Virus record (IMG/VR): IMGVR_UViG_3300021373_002652
Location: 1-64,000 of that record
DNA from: a virus
Strand: one strand, 5' to 3'
Length of the DNA: 64,000 bases
Position numbers and translations under genes: made by a program. Positions 8,349 to 18,384 of the stretch are shown here, piece by piece. Under the pieces are notes generated by a model. The model did no database searches. It was not told where the DNA came from and was given only the letters and a program-made list of their open reading frames with translations. The stretch's first letter is position 1, and every line of letters starts with the position of its first letter.

Positions 8349-9005
8349 TTATCCGTTAAACGCGGAAGCTGTTCTTACCAATCTTCTTGGGTCAGTAATT
8401 GTAACAGGAATAGTTTGTGAACCACCTGTTTCGTTTCCATAAACCGTTATAGTTGTTGTTAACGCTCTTAACAGACTTGGATTTGGAATAAACGTAAATG
8501 TTAATCCAGTTTCAATTGCTGCTGTTTGTGTAATTTCATCTCCTAAGAATGATGGAGTAGTTGCTGCTCCTGCTGCTAAACCACTACCAACAATAGAACC
8601 TGCGTTTTTATTAGCAAGTATTACTGTATATCCTTGTTGTGTGTTACCACTTGGTGATGTAGTTGGTGAAAGAGTTACTTGACCAGATGATGGTGAAACT
8701 CTTATAGAAGGGATACCAAATTCAACTTTAGGTATCTTAGTTGTACCTTTTGGTAAAGTAACCAATTTATGTCTTAATACTTGAGTTTCATCGGGTGAAG
8801 CTTCAGTAATCGGAATTGCTTTAATTGCCGCATCATAATAAGCACTTCCCTTTGGGTGTGCTGGTTCGTAAAGGGTGTAATCAATTTCATCATCACCCAA
8901 AGCGAACTTTGTGATGTTTAAACCATCTCCAGCTGCTAATTTCTCTCTACCCTTCTTAGTGAGAATCGCATCTACTGTGATTTCGGTGTTATTTAAATAA
9001 GCCAT
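8349..9005 (-). CDS. Virion structural protein, function unknown
   Basis: 218 aa. The N-terminus (Y-L-N-N-T-E-I-T-V-D-A-I-L-T-K-K-G-R, then G-L-N-I-T-K-F-A-L-G-D-D-E-I-D-Y) is of a type I associate with phage virion proteins of marine T4-like viruses; the C-terminus is a beta-sandwich-like stretch ending in P-V-T-I-T-D-P-R. Located between the giant 1920-aa protein and the 409-aa tail protein and preceded by a late motif at 9040-9047. No enzyme motif is visible. Confidence 0.68.
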   Translation of the reverse strand: MAYLNNTEITVDAILTKKGREKLAAGDGLNITKFALGDDEIDYTLYEPAHPKGSAYYDAAIKAIPITEASPDETQVLRHKLVTLPKGTTKIPKVEFGIPSIRVSPSSGQVTLSPTTSPSGNTQQGYTVILANKNAGSIVGSGLAAGAATTPSFLGDEITQTAAIETGLTFTFIPNPSLLRALTTTITVYGNETGGSQTIPVTITDPRRLVRTASAFNG

Positions 9006-9039
9006 AATTTAAAAATTCCTTTGTTAATGTTATTCAATA

Positions 9040-9047
9040 TATAAATA
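9040..9047 (-). promoter_or_regulatory. Late-type promoter motif
   Basis: Coding-strand TTATATTTATATA, 34 nt before the ATG at 9005, with AAAGGAA between. Confidence 0.58.
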
Positions 9048-9067
9048 TAACTAAATCATAAAATCGT

Positions 9068-12000
9068 TTAATCTACCTCTAAAATTGGTTCTCCACTTCC
9101 TCTACCACTATCAGAAACTTTTAATGTATTCGGATTTGTAGTAAACGTTACAACAGGTGAACCACCATCTAAAGTTGTTGCACTTGTTTGTTTAGAACCA
9201 TTATAAAACGAATTTTCCAATCCAGCAGATAAGTCTCCTGTATTTCTGTAATGTGTTGGGAAATAACCATTTAAAGGTGTAACCTCCACGATATCTCCAC
9301 TTACAGTTGGATTTGTTGATTCGTTTCCATCAGAACCAGTAAATGGTAAAATATTTACAATCTTTTTATATTTGGTTGTGGATACAAATTGTCTACCTTG
9401 TGATGCATCTACTGATACGTTTTCTGGTATATCAACTTGATATGATTTTTTAAGTAAGAAAATCTTTATTCTTTCTTGAATATAATTATTATCAGAATCA
9501 AGTTTAGTTCTGATAGAGTTTCCGTTTTTACCAAATACACCAAATCCAGCTATTGATAATGAGTCTGAATCTGTTCCGATTTGAGTAAAAGAATCAGAAT
9601 CAAATTCACCTTGGATTGATTCTCCTAAATTTGTGTTATCTATTGTAAATGAAATCCCTGCCATATCAGAACCTGAATTTGCAGTTATAAATCCATTTAA
9701 TGTTGTATTATCCTCAGTACCAATTGTTGCAGAAAAATCTAAATGAGTTCCTACTAAAACTTTTGAAGTATCTGTATCAATAACAGAAACAAAATCACTT
9801 GATTCACCACTTAATGATGTACTATCTGATGCAGATACTATTGTCAAGTATTGTTTATTATCAGAAGATACTCCTATATCAGTAATATCAATAACCGATT
9901 TATAATCTTTTTTAACTGCAGTAGATGGTTTCCATTGTGTTTTACTTCTTTCAAGAATATGAGGTTCTATTAACAAACCTTGACTTGTTTGAGCTCTTCC
10001 TGGTATTAATGAAATGATAATATTAAATAATGATTGGTCTATGTATCTAATTAGTTGAATATATTCATAGATGTTTAAAGAATATCTATCGAAATAATAA
10101 CCTCTTAATTGATTTAGTTTAGCGTAAGTAGGTTTATAATCATCAGAAGGGTCTCCTATATAATCATCAATATTAAACTTTCCAAATGATTTTACGATAT
10201 CCATGTTAATCTCCTTTGTTGGAGAAAAGAATAATCCTAATCTATTTGAATCGGTAGGTGATTGGTCAAATGATTTTTTAGTTGCTCTACTTTTATAATT
10301 TAAATCAGAAATTAAAGTTTGAGTTTCAAATCTTACTTTGTTACCAACAGTGTTACCAGTTGATGGTACAACCGCCGTTACATCTCTATCATATGATTTA
10401 TATTGGTATGGATATGATGAAACATTTTCAAAGTTAGATGCAATTGAAGATGTACTATATGTTCTATTAATAGATACACTTTTTATGTTAACATCTCCAC
10501 TTGTATGTCTATTTTTTGGATATTCAAAATCATGTCTTAATATTAAATCAGTTGTAGAAGCAGATACATGGTTACCATCTATAGCATCTGGTAAAAGTGT
10601 ATGGTTATCTATTTTTGAATCAGATAGTGGAGTTCTCCATAACCTAAATTCATCAATTGATGCAGTTAAGTTATCACCACCAATAACCAAATCACTACCA
10701 CTCTTCCAAGAACTAACTCCTGTAATTTCTAAACTTGAACTTAATTTTGTTCGTATTCTACCTTGAAACGGCTCTTGTGCATATAGATAAAATACATCAT
10801 TAGAACCAGTTACTGTTTTTTGTACTACTATTTGTGTATATTCATCATTATACAATGCTCCAAGATTCGTAGATGAAGAATATATGGTATCACTTCCACT
10901 TACTTTTAGTTCTATTGATGCAAGTGAACCAGTATCTTTATTTATATGTAAAGACCATCCATCAGTACTCATTATTGTTTGGTCTTGTCTTTGTTCTGTG
11001 TTTATTCTAATCTCAACAGAGTTAGGATAATCATCACTAAATGGTGATGTAAATTTTTTCCATGGAACTGTAATAGCAGCTGAACCACTTAGTAGAATAG
11101 ATGCTGTTCTATCTTGATAAGTAAATGTTTGTGGAGTATCTCCATCTGGGTCAGTTGGTCCACCAAATTCCATTATTGTTAATAAGGAAGCAGGTACACC
11201 ATAACAACTTAAAGCCGCAGAGATTGCTCTTTTTGTACCTTTATGTTTATAGAGATATGGTAAGTTATTTAATAATCTTCTCCAAATCTCATGTTGTCTA
11301 TCCTTACCACTCATTGTGGTGGTTTGATTGCCATCTATATCTTTACCAAATGCATATTCCCACAATGCTTGACCTTGAACACCCATATCAGCGTTCCACC
11401 CAAGAGATTCCAACATATGATACAACATTGTATCATCTATACCATATTCATGTTTGTTTTCAACTCTATTACTCTTTGAAACAGCCTTAATGTGTGTGTA
11501 GATAACATCAAAGTGTTGTCCAACCATATCTGAGAATAATATAAAATCAGAATTGTTTTCATCATCTCTAATATGTTTTGGTAAATTGAAAGATAATCTT
11601 GATGTATTATATTTATCATAATCTCTCGCAGAATTTAAAATACCATTAAACCAACTAATTGTTGAAGAATCTTCTGATGAAGATATGCTGTTTAAACCAG
11701 CTCCAGGATATGAAAGTGAGGAAGATTCACTATATAAGAATTTTTCAAATGCATCAAATCCTCTTTTTACTTCTCCAATTTTAAATTGAAGTTTTTTAGC
11801 TTCGTTTCTTGTTGCTATAGAAGATGTAAGACTATTTACTGTATTATATTTATCTTCATAATTTTCTAATAATTTAATCTTATAGTAAAAGTTTTCAACT
11901 CGTTCACCCGCAGATGAGTATTTTATAAATTCTTTCCAATTGTAATCTTCTATACCAGCCTTTTCTAATAATAAACCTGTCCCAACTTCTTTTACTACCG

Positions 12001-14830
12001 AAGATTGAGTTACGAATTCTATATTAAGATTTTCTAAAGAAAAATCACTCGAAGATACAAATTGATTTACTACATCAGTTGAAGATGTAGAACCACTCGA
12101 AATTAAATCATCAAGAATTTGATATCCTATTTCATCACTAACATCTAAATTAAAATTTGGCGTTAATGGTGTACATTGACTAACAATATCATCTGTAATT
12201 GTTATTGTATCAATTAATGGTATGGATTGTATTTTAGATATCCATATCTTATCATTTGTACTAACATTTCGAGGTAGTGGTTCATATAGTTTTAAAACAA
12301 TAGATTTTTCTATGTTTTTATATTCTATTTGATTTGTAGTAGGATTTGTTATCTTATCTGAAAATGTTGTTTCATCAATTCCCCATGTACCAATCAATTT
12401 ATTATCACCACCACCAAGGTGTAAATAGTGAGTTAAGAATGGTGAAGTAAAATCATCAAACCCCTTTGAATTCCATTGTTTTACAAATGAAGTTCTAATA
12501 TCACCAACTACTCTTCCTCTCCTAAGAGTTAAATCACCTTTATCAAATGTTATGTTAATAGTTTCAAACTTACCTGTTGCTCTTGAATCACCCTCTTCAT
12601 TATATGGAACTAATAGTAATTGAAAATTAATTATATCTCTTGAATTTCTTAAAGCTCCAAACCTTCTACCCTTTTTAATAATGTTTCTCATATTAAATTG
12701 AGCAACACCTTGTGGTTCAAATTTACCCAAGTAGTTTTCCCTTACAGGTTTACCAAGATATATGTGTATATAGTTTGTATTTACCGATTGCCATGATATG
12801 TTGAAATCAACATCAGTACCTTTAAAATCAGGTCCTTTAATTACTTGTGGATAATTAATATGTGTGATATCAGGACCAGGTAAATATGCTTTACTTTCTG
12901 CAGTAATTATACATTTTTCAATATCACCAGAACCACCTCTTCGTGATATAGGTTGAACATATAATGTATATGTACCTGCTCCGTTTGGAAAATCTTTACC
13001 ACTTAATGTAATAGTACCATTTAATGGAATAGTTTTTTTAACTTTTCCAAGTGTATAGATTACTTTATCTGCATCTACTGATTTGTATCCTATTCTAATT
13101 GCCTTTGGGTCTGATATATTTAATTGAGCAGATGCTCTATCTAATTTAAGAGCAGGTTTAGTTGGAGGTTCAGATGCAGGTTCTTTAAATACCTGTACTT
13201 GTATATCATTATTACCAGGATATAATCTAAAACTTGTTTCTAAACCTTTAAATTCTTTATTATTTTTTCCAGATTTAATTTGGAAACTACCATTGTGTGT
13301 AAAATCCGTTATACCATTTGCATAAAATTCTATTCGTGGCTCGGGGTCTCCAACTTGTTGTTCAATTTCAAATATTACAATATCATCATCATCTAATACA
13401 GAACCAACTTGTCCATAATTAGTTTTCCATAAAATAGTATCATCAGTTGGAACATCTCCAATTATTCTTACCTTATAGGTTGATTCAATTTTTGGTGATT
13501 CGAGTATCTCAACATTTTTTCTTAAACTAAAACCAACTCGTAATGCATGAGATTTAGGTCTTACAGCAACACTTGTTTTTGAAAAATTAGAATAGTCTGA
13601 TGGTTGTTGTACCCACTTACCATCCACTTTTCTTTCTAATACTATTTCATAATAGTTAAATGGAATCGTACCTAACGTTAGTTTAGCTGGTTTTAATGTA
13701 GGTGATGTCTTTATAGGACTCGTACCAATATTACCATATGGTTTTCTTATAAAACTTCTTGCAGGAACATCTCTTGGAGGTAATCCAAGCTTAGGTAAAT
13801 TATCAAAATTATCATATCCATATCCACCAAAATTGATAGTGGAAAAATTATTACGTCTATTTGAACTAGCTCCTCCAAATCCAAAATTTATATCATCAAA
13901 TCCAATGGTATTTCCACCTGATGTTCTCGATGGTCCTATATTTCCATTAAACTCTCCAAATCCAGTTCCACCTAAAAATTGTTTGTTATTACCAAGATAA
14001 TCATCCATATCTCCATTGACCACTCGTGGTGGTGGAGTAACTCTTGGATTAGTAGTTCCACGCGAAGGTCTTGGTAAATTTACATCTGTTAATTCTGGTC
14101 TACCACCACTTAAAACGGGTGTAGTATCTACTATTGGTTTAATAGTTTTTGTTATACTACGTTGTACAGAAGAAACTCTCCACTCATCTTTTGAAGTAAA
14201 GTTACTTTTTTTAACTGTAATTGTTTTTCTTTGTAATAATTCTTTTTCAGTAAAGTTTAAAACAAGTGTATGAAAATCTCCAGTTCCATTTGTTGTACCA
14301 ACATCTTTACCATCAACCATTACAGTTGCAGGCCCTCTATCAGATGCAACCGTAATTTTTACAGGTGCATTTTTATCTTTAACAGTTTGTTTTATTTTTA
14401 TATTTGGATATACACACTTACCATTATCATAAGTTGCGGTTGAATCATAGTTTACCGCTTTAGGGTCTTTACAACCACCCTTTACTCTTACTGGCTCTAC
14501 CTCAATTGGTTTAATTGTACCTGTATTTGGTTTATCTACAATTGGTGGTAAATCTGGTTTTACAAAAATAGGTGGTTTAGGCTTTATTGGTAAATGTGAA
14601 ATTTCCTCAAAAGGTTCTTTTGGTGGCCTTGGAGGATTACTTCGTACAGGTCTTGGAGATACTGTACCTCCTCTTGGTGGTGAGACTCTTCCTCCACCAC
14701 CTCCACCACCTCGTAGTGAAGTAACCGCAGATAGGGTTTCTGGCTCAAAACCCTGTGGGTTATTGCCAAACGGATTACCGAAATTATTTTCGTAATCATT
14801 AAAATCATCTTGGTCAAATCTTCTTCTCAT
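9068..14830 (-). CDS. Giant composite baseplate/tail protein (1920 aa) with Cys-repeat and LamG-like domain
   Basis: 1920 aa, the largest gene here. Residues 40-115 are Gly-, Pro- and Arg-rich linker. C120...C139 form a GCKDPKAVNY-type Cys motif. Residues about 145-220 look like a PEGA-type surface domain (M-V-D-G-K-D-V-G-T). Several Ig-like beta-domains follow to about 780. A helical part (about 1000-1240) ends in L-P-Y-L-Y-K-H-K-G-T-K-R and C-Y-G-V-P-A-S-L-L, a motif of phage baseplate/tail proteins. About 1270-1450 is a LamG/concanavalin-like domain (W-S-L-H-I-N; D-E-F-R-L-W-R). Likely a baseplate wedge protein fused to carbohydrate-binding modules. Confidence 0.75.
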   Translation of the reverse strand: MRRRFDQDDFNDYENNFGNPFGNNPQGFEPETLSAVTSLRGGGGGGGRVSPPRGGTVSPRPVRSNPPRPPKEPFEEISHLPIKPKPPIFVKPDLPPIVDKPNTGTIKPIEVEPVRVKGGCKDPKAVNYDSTATYDNGKCVYPNIKIKQTVKDKNAPVKITVASDRGPATVMVDGKDVGTTNGTGDFHTLVLNFTEKELLQRKTITVKKSNFTSKDEWRVSSVQRSITKTIKPIVDTTPVLSGGRPELTDVNLPRPSRGTTNPRVTPPPRVVNGDMDDYLGNNKQFLGGTGFGEFNGNIGPSRTSGGNTIGFDDINFGFGGASSNRRNNFSTINFGGYGYDNFDNLPKLGLPPRDVPARSFIRKPYGNIGTSPIKTSPTLKPAKLTLGTIPFNYYEIVLERKVDGKWVQQPSDYSNFSKTSVAVRPKSHALRVGFSLRKNVEILESPKIESTYKVRIIGDVPTDDTILWKTNYGQVGSVLDDDDIVIFEIEQQVGDPEPRIEFYANGITDFTHNGSFQIKSGKNNKEFKGLETSFRLYPGNNDIQVQVFKEPASEPPTKPALKLDRASAQLNISDPKAIRIGYKSVDADKVIYTLGKVKKTIPLNGTITLSGKDFPNGAGTYTLYVQPISRRGGSGDIEKCIITAESKAYLPGPDITHINYPQVIKGPDFKGTDVDFNISWQSVNTNYIHIYLGKPVRENYLGKFEPQGVAQFNMRNIIKKGRRFGALRNSRDIINFQLLLVPYNEEGDSRATGKFETINITFDKGDLTLRRGRVVGDIRTSFVKQWNSKGFDDFTSPFLTHYLHLGGGDNKLIGTWGIDETTFSDKITNPTTNQIEYKNIEKSIVLKLYEPLPRNVSTNDKIWISKIQSIPLIDTITITDDIVSQCTPLTPNFNLDVSDEIGYQILDDLISSGSTSSTDVVNQFVSSSDFSLENLNIEFVTQSSVVKEVGTGLLLEKAGIEDYNWKEFIKYSSAGERVENFYYKIKLLENYEDKYNTVNSLTSSIATRNEAKKLQFKIGEVKRGFDAFEKFLYSESSSLSYPGAGLNSISSSEDSSTISWFNGILNSARDYDKYNTSRLSFNLPKHIRDDENNSDFILFSDMVGQHFDVIYTHIKAVSKSNRVENKHEYGIDDTMLYHMLESLGWNADMGVQGQALWEYAFGKDIDGNQTTTMSGKDRQHEIWRRLLNNLPYLYKHKGTKRAISAALSCYGVPASLLTIMEFGGPTDPDGDTPQTFTYQDRTASILLSGSAAITVPWKKFTSPFSDDYPNSVEIRINTEQRQDQTIMSTDGWSLHINKDTGSLASIELKVSGSDTIYSSSTNLGALYNDEYTQIVVQKTVTGSNDVFYLYAQEPFQGRIRTKLSSSLEITGVSSWKSGSDLVIGGDNLTASIDEFRLWRTPLSDSKIDNHTLLPDAIDGNHVSASTTDLILRHDFEYPKNRHTSGDVNIKSVSINRTYSTSSIASNFENVSSYPYQYKSYDRDVTAVVPSTGNTVGNKVRFETQTLISDLNYKSRATKKSFDQSPTDSNRLGLFFSPTKEINMDIVKSFGKFNIDDYIGDPSDDYKPTYAKLNQLRGYYFDRYSLNIYEYIQLIRYIDQSLFNIIISLIPGRAQTSQGLLIEPHILERSKTQWKPSTAVKKDYKSVIDITDIGVSSDNKQYLTIVSASDSTSLSGESSDFVSVIDTDTSKVLVGTHLDFSATIGTEDNTTLNGFITANSGSDMAGISFTIDNTNLGESIQGEFDSDSFTQIGTDSDSLSIAGFGVFGKNGNSIRTKLDSDNNYIQERIKIFLLKKSYQVDIPENVSVDASQGRQFVSTTKYKKIVNILPFTGSDGNESTNPTVSGDIVEVTPLNGYFPTHYRNTGDLSAGLENSFYNGSKQTSATTLDGGSPVVTFTTNPNTLKVSDSGRGSGEPILEVD

Positions 14831-14850
14831 TTACCTATCCTTGTACTCTA

Positions 14851-14858
14851 TATAAATA
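14851..14858 (-). promoter_or_regulatory. Late-type promoter motif
   Basis: Coding-strand AATATTTATATAGAG, 20 nt before the ATG at 14830, inside the 34-nt gap between two virion genes. A second TATTTATA occurs at 14866-14873 in the upstream gene's stop region. Confidence 0.58.
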
Positions 14859-14864
14859 TTCATT

Positions 14865-17087
14865 TTATAAATAGTTTCTACCTCTAAATGGATTCGAAAT
14901 AGGGCCACCAATATTATCATCTCCATCCATTCTAAAAGTGTTAGGAATATTATTAAGTTCACTTAGTATTTCTTCTACTATTCGAGAACCTCCGCCTCCT
15001 CCTCGTGAACCTCCTCCGCTTGTTATTGCTATCGGCTTAATTGGTTCATCTACAATAGGCTCTGGTATTGGATATACACAAGAACCAATAGCTCTATAAT
15101 TTGTAGCCTTAGGGTCATTACACCTTGGTTTTGGTGGTGGAGGTGGTGGTGGTGGGTCAATAGGGTCTTTTGGTCTATATTTACAACTTCCAATAGATTG
15201 ATAATTAATCGCCTTAGGGTCATTACACCTCTGAGGTGGTGGAGGTGCGGATATAGTTCTTGGATAAGTACCTCCACATCCACCAACTGCGTTTATTGAT
15301 AATCCAGGTACAGGAACTATTGAATCCTCAATAGCACATAGTATAAGTGAAGCTCCTGGTTGTATTTGTGAACTTGTTTTTGTTTGTTCAAGTTTATTCT
15401 TATAAGTAAAAGATAAAGCTTGACCTGTAAAAATTTCTTCTGGACCATCTACATCTACAAGAGGTCTACCTTTTCTATAATCTCTACCTCGAGCTCTTCT
15501 CTCATCGAAAAAATCCATTTCATTTCTGATAACTCTTGGTTTAGGAAATTTAACTCTTGTTTTTGTTGAGTTATTTACAATCTTGTATTCTACCATTCGT
15601 GGAGGTGATTTTATAATTTTTGGAACTTCCCTAACATCTCCTACGAACTTTGGTGCAACAGTATCTCTATATGTTATTTTATGTGCATCAAATTCTACAC
15701 CTCGTGTTTCAACCGATTCATTATTTCTATCTTTATATTTGATGGCTCCAGTATCCGACCAAATGTAATACAATTTTGTAATTAATTTGTATTCTGGTTC
15801 CGGGTCTGGTATTGGTGGAGTATTATCAATTACCTCTGTATCTATTTCTACATCAGTTGTTTCTACGGTAGCACCTCCTCCTAAATCTGCAAAATCTTCT
15901 ACCTTTTCTTGATACTTACAACTCCCATCATCTTTATTTGCATATTTATTAAAGTTTACAGCAGACTTATCAGTACAACCTAATACAACTGCTGCTTCAA
16001 CTTCAACTTCTTTATATCTACAACTACCATCATTTTCTTTTGCCCTTGGGTTGTAATTTAGTGCTTCTTTATCAGTACATCCTCTAACAACACCACCTAT
16101 TTCACCAGGTACGGTAGATTCAAACCTCTGATTTGCTTTTATTGTTTTAAGAATTCTTTTTACTTTATCAAAAGTAACTTGTTCATCTCTTGTTAATTCA
16201 ACACTATTTTGAATTCTTCTCTTTGGTAAATGATATTCAATTGAGTTTCTAAGAGCTTGTTCTGCAACTGATTTTATAAATTTTACTGTTAGTTCAAGTT
16301 TATCTAATTCACTTTTTGGTTTACCATATTTATTTGATGTGATGTTCCATTCACTACCTTCAATAAAATAGTTCATGGATTCTATATACCTATCTTTAAT
16401 ATCGTTTAATAACTTATCAAAAGAACCAACTTTAAATTCTTTTTGAATTAGTCTCTGATATCTTCTACCATCTTTAATTCTTCCTTTACTTCTTATAAAA
16501 GAATCAACTACACTTAATATATCAATTCCTTCTATAAAGTTTCTTACATAGTAAATTGTATCATCTCTAAAGTTTCCATTTTCAACAAATAGATTATATC
16601 TTTTAACTAAATCCTTATTGGGTCTTACTGTATTCTTAAGAGGAACAACTCGTATTTCGGTTCTTGATGGAGAAATTTCGTGTATCCACAATTTATCTTC
16701 AGAAGATTCTTCTGAACCAACTCTTCTGTTTAGTAATGTAACTTGTGTTTTAAATATACCATTTGAGTATCCAGCTTCTTTTATTAACTTTTCTAAATCA
16801 ATAATAAACTCAGATGAATCATTAAATTTTTTAGTTTCTTCACTACTTGTAATTAAAAAGTACTCATTTATATTTTTATCATTAATATGAATATATCGTA
16901 CAAGTTTAGCATCTTCACCTTGAGGCAGCTGGTTATCGTTTGAATCATATAGTATGAATTCAATCATATCAGAATACCCCATACCAAAGTTAGATTTTCT
17001 AATTTCCTTTTCGAAAATTTTTCTATCTTCTTTGTTTACAAGATATCCCTTTCTTTCAACTATTTCTTTAAATGTTTCTAACGCCAT
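14865..17087 (-). CDS. Baseplate/tail structural protein with four GCxD-x-A-x-N-Y Cys repeats
   Basis: 740 aa. The N-terminal half is helical and charged. Two full repeats of the G-C-T-D-K-x-A-x-N-(Y/F)-N form ending in D-G-S-C-(R/K)-Y lie near residues 345-395, and two shorter ones (R-C-N-D-P-K-A-x-N-Y ... I-G-S-C-x-Y) near 630 and 665, separated by poly-Pro and poly-Gly linkers. Similar repeats are common in secreted Bacteroidetes proteins, so the module was probably taken from a host surface protein (inference). It lies 7 nt after the 429-aa gene in the baseplate operon. Function presumed structural or adhesive. Confidence 0.7.
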   Translation of the reverse strand: MALETFKEIVERKGYLVNKEDRKIFEKEIRKSNFGMGYSDMIEFILYDSNDNQLPQGEDAKLVRYIHINDKNINEYFLITSSEETKKFNDSSEFIIDLEKLIKEAGYSNGIFKTQVTLLNRRVGSEESSEDKLWIHEISPSRTEIRVVPLKNTVRPNKDLVKRYNLFVENGNFRDDTIYYVRNFIEGIDILSVVDSFIRSKGRIKDGRRYQRLIQKEFKVGSFDKLLNDIKDRYIESMNYFIEGSEWNITSNKYGKPKSELDKLELTVKFIKSVAEQALRNSIEYHLPKRRIQNSVELTRDEQVTFDKVKRILKTIKANQRFESTVPGEIGGVVRGCTDKEALNYNPRAKENDGSCRYKEVEVEAAVVLGCTDKSAVNFNKYANKDDGSCKYQEKVEDFADLGGGATVETTDVEIDTEVIDNTPPIPDPEPEYKLITKLYYIWSDTGAIKYKDRNNESVETRGVEFDAHKITYRDTVAPKFVGDVREVPKIIKSPPRMVEYKIVNNSTKTRVKFPKPRVIRNEMDFFDERRARGRDYRKGRPLVDVDGPEEIFTGQALSFTYKNKLEQTKTSSQIQPGASLILCAIEDSIVPVPGLSINAVGGCGGTYPRTISAPPPPQRCNDPKAINYQSIGSCKYRPKDPIDPPPPPPPPKPRCNDPKATNYRAIGSCVYPIPEPIVDEPIKPIAITSGGGSRGGGGGSRIVEEILSELNNIPNTFRMDGDDNIGGPISNPFRGRNYL

Positions 17088-17093
17088 AATCTA

Positions 17094-18383
17094 TTAGGTT
17101 TTTCTTCTTCTTCTTGCTTGCCAGTAACGAGTTTTCATTTTAAATTTCTCATTTGTAGTTTGGTTTGTCCAAATTATTTCTGTTTCATAAGTTCCCTTAC
17201 CAATACCACCTCTACTGAAAGTAACTGATTTCATACCAGGTGTTGAACCACCATCAGGACTTGCTGGAATAGTAAGTGAGGTTGGAACACCATTTAACCA
17301 CTTTTTATTTTTAATAACAGTTTCATTAACCTTAAGTGTAATTGGTTCAGGCCCCATATTATACCAATCATATTTAAGACCAGATAATCTACCCTTCGGT
17401 CCTTTTCTTCTATCATCCCATCGAGCTGCCCATTCTGGTTTTCTATTTTTACTTGATGGATGGAGTGCCCAACCAACAGTACCCTTAACTTGGAATTGTC
17501 CTTTATCTTCAACTATCCCTAACAAACTTGTTTGTTTAGCCGCTTCAACTTCTTTTTCTTTTGATTCAACAACTTGTTCTGTAACCGTTGCTTGTATTTC
17601 TGCTTGTTGTTGTAAAGATTTTACAATATCTTGTTGTGCGGTCAATTGTGCTTGTAAGGTTGTAACTTGAGCTTGTAAACCTTCTACTTGTGCAGATAAA
17701 GAAGCTCTTTCAATACCTTCCTTAGTACCTTTTATTAATGCGGATTGAAAGTCTGCCAATAGTTCATTATACTTACTATTTAATTCTTCTTGAGATAAAT
17801 TTAATTGTTCTACCTCACCTTCTTTAGAAGTTACTGTTCCCGTTAATGTTTGAATCTCTCCTTCAAGACCACTTATTGATGAACGTATTTGTGAATTATC
17901 AGATTGTAATGACTTTATCTGTTGTTGAGAACCTGTAAATTGTGCAAGTAGTTTATTGTATCTTGGTAATGGTACAAACTTACCTTTTGTTTGTTTTTTT
18001 GGTTTTATTAATTCATCAACCTTAATATCAATTGCCTTCTGCAATTCATTTTCATCATAGATAGGTCTTTCTATTCTACCAGATGTTTCCCCACCAAATG
18101 AACTTCTATCAGGATGAAAATCATTTATTGGAGGTAATTTATCAACAAAATCTGCTTTAAATCTTTTTGTAGTATCATCAAATCCTTTGATTGGTTTTTT
18201 TCCAAATGGAATTGGTCTCATTGGTTTTTGTACAAATCTACCCCTTCCATCCAAGAAATATCCATGTGGAACTTGTTTACCATCTTTTTTTCGCACACGA
18301 ATACCACCTCGTTTATCACGAGGAATAGCGTTTGAACCTTTCTTTACCAGCTCATCTATTCTAAACCTATCTTTAAGTCCCAT
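17094..18383 (-). CDS. Coiled-coil structural protein with C-terminal beta domain
   Basis: 429 aa. The first 110 residues are basic with many Pro and Gly. Residues about 150-290 are a long coiled coil (repeats of L-Q-x-Q-V-T-T-L-Q and S-L-Q-Q-Q). The last 130 residues form a Trp-rich beta domain (W-A-L-H-P-S; W-A-A-R-W-D-D-R) ending in a basic R-R-R-R-K tail. A trimeric fibre-like protein with a globular tip is a reasonable reading. It is separated from its neighbours by 1-6 nt in the baseplate operon. No homologue is recognised. Confidence 0.66.
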   Translation of the reverse strand: MGLKDRFRIDELVKKGSNAIPRDKRGGIRVRKKDGKQVPHGYFLDGRGRFVQKPMRPIPFGKKPIKGFDDTTKRFKADFVDKLPPINDFHPDRSSFGGETSGRIERPIYDENELQKAIDIKVDELIKPKKQTKGKFVPLPRYNKLLAQFTGSQQQIKSLQSDNSQIRSSISGLEGEIQTLTGTVTSKEGEVEQLNLSQEELNSKYNELLADFQSALIKGTKEGIERASLSAQVEGLQAQVTTLQAQLTAQQDIVKSLQQQAEIQATVTEQVVESKEKEVEAAKQTSLLGIVEDKGQFQVKGTVGWALHPSSKNRKPEWAARWDDRRKGPKGRLSGLKYDWYNMGPEPITLKVNETVIKNKKWLNGVPTSLTIPASPDGGSTPGMKSVTFSRGGIGKGTYETEIIWTNQTTNEKFKMKTRYWQARRRRKT

Positions 18384-18384
18384 G

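Noticed and set aside
14590-14740. Short repeats of CCACCTCC-type in the giant structural gene as a repeat array
   Set aside because: They simply encode a Gly/Pro-rich linker; no spacer/repeat regularity as in CRISPR.
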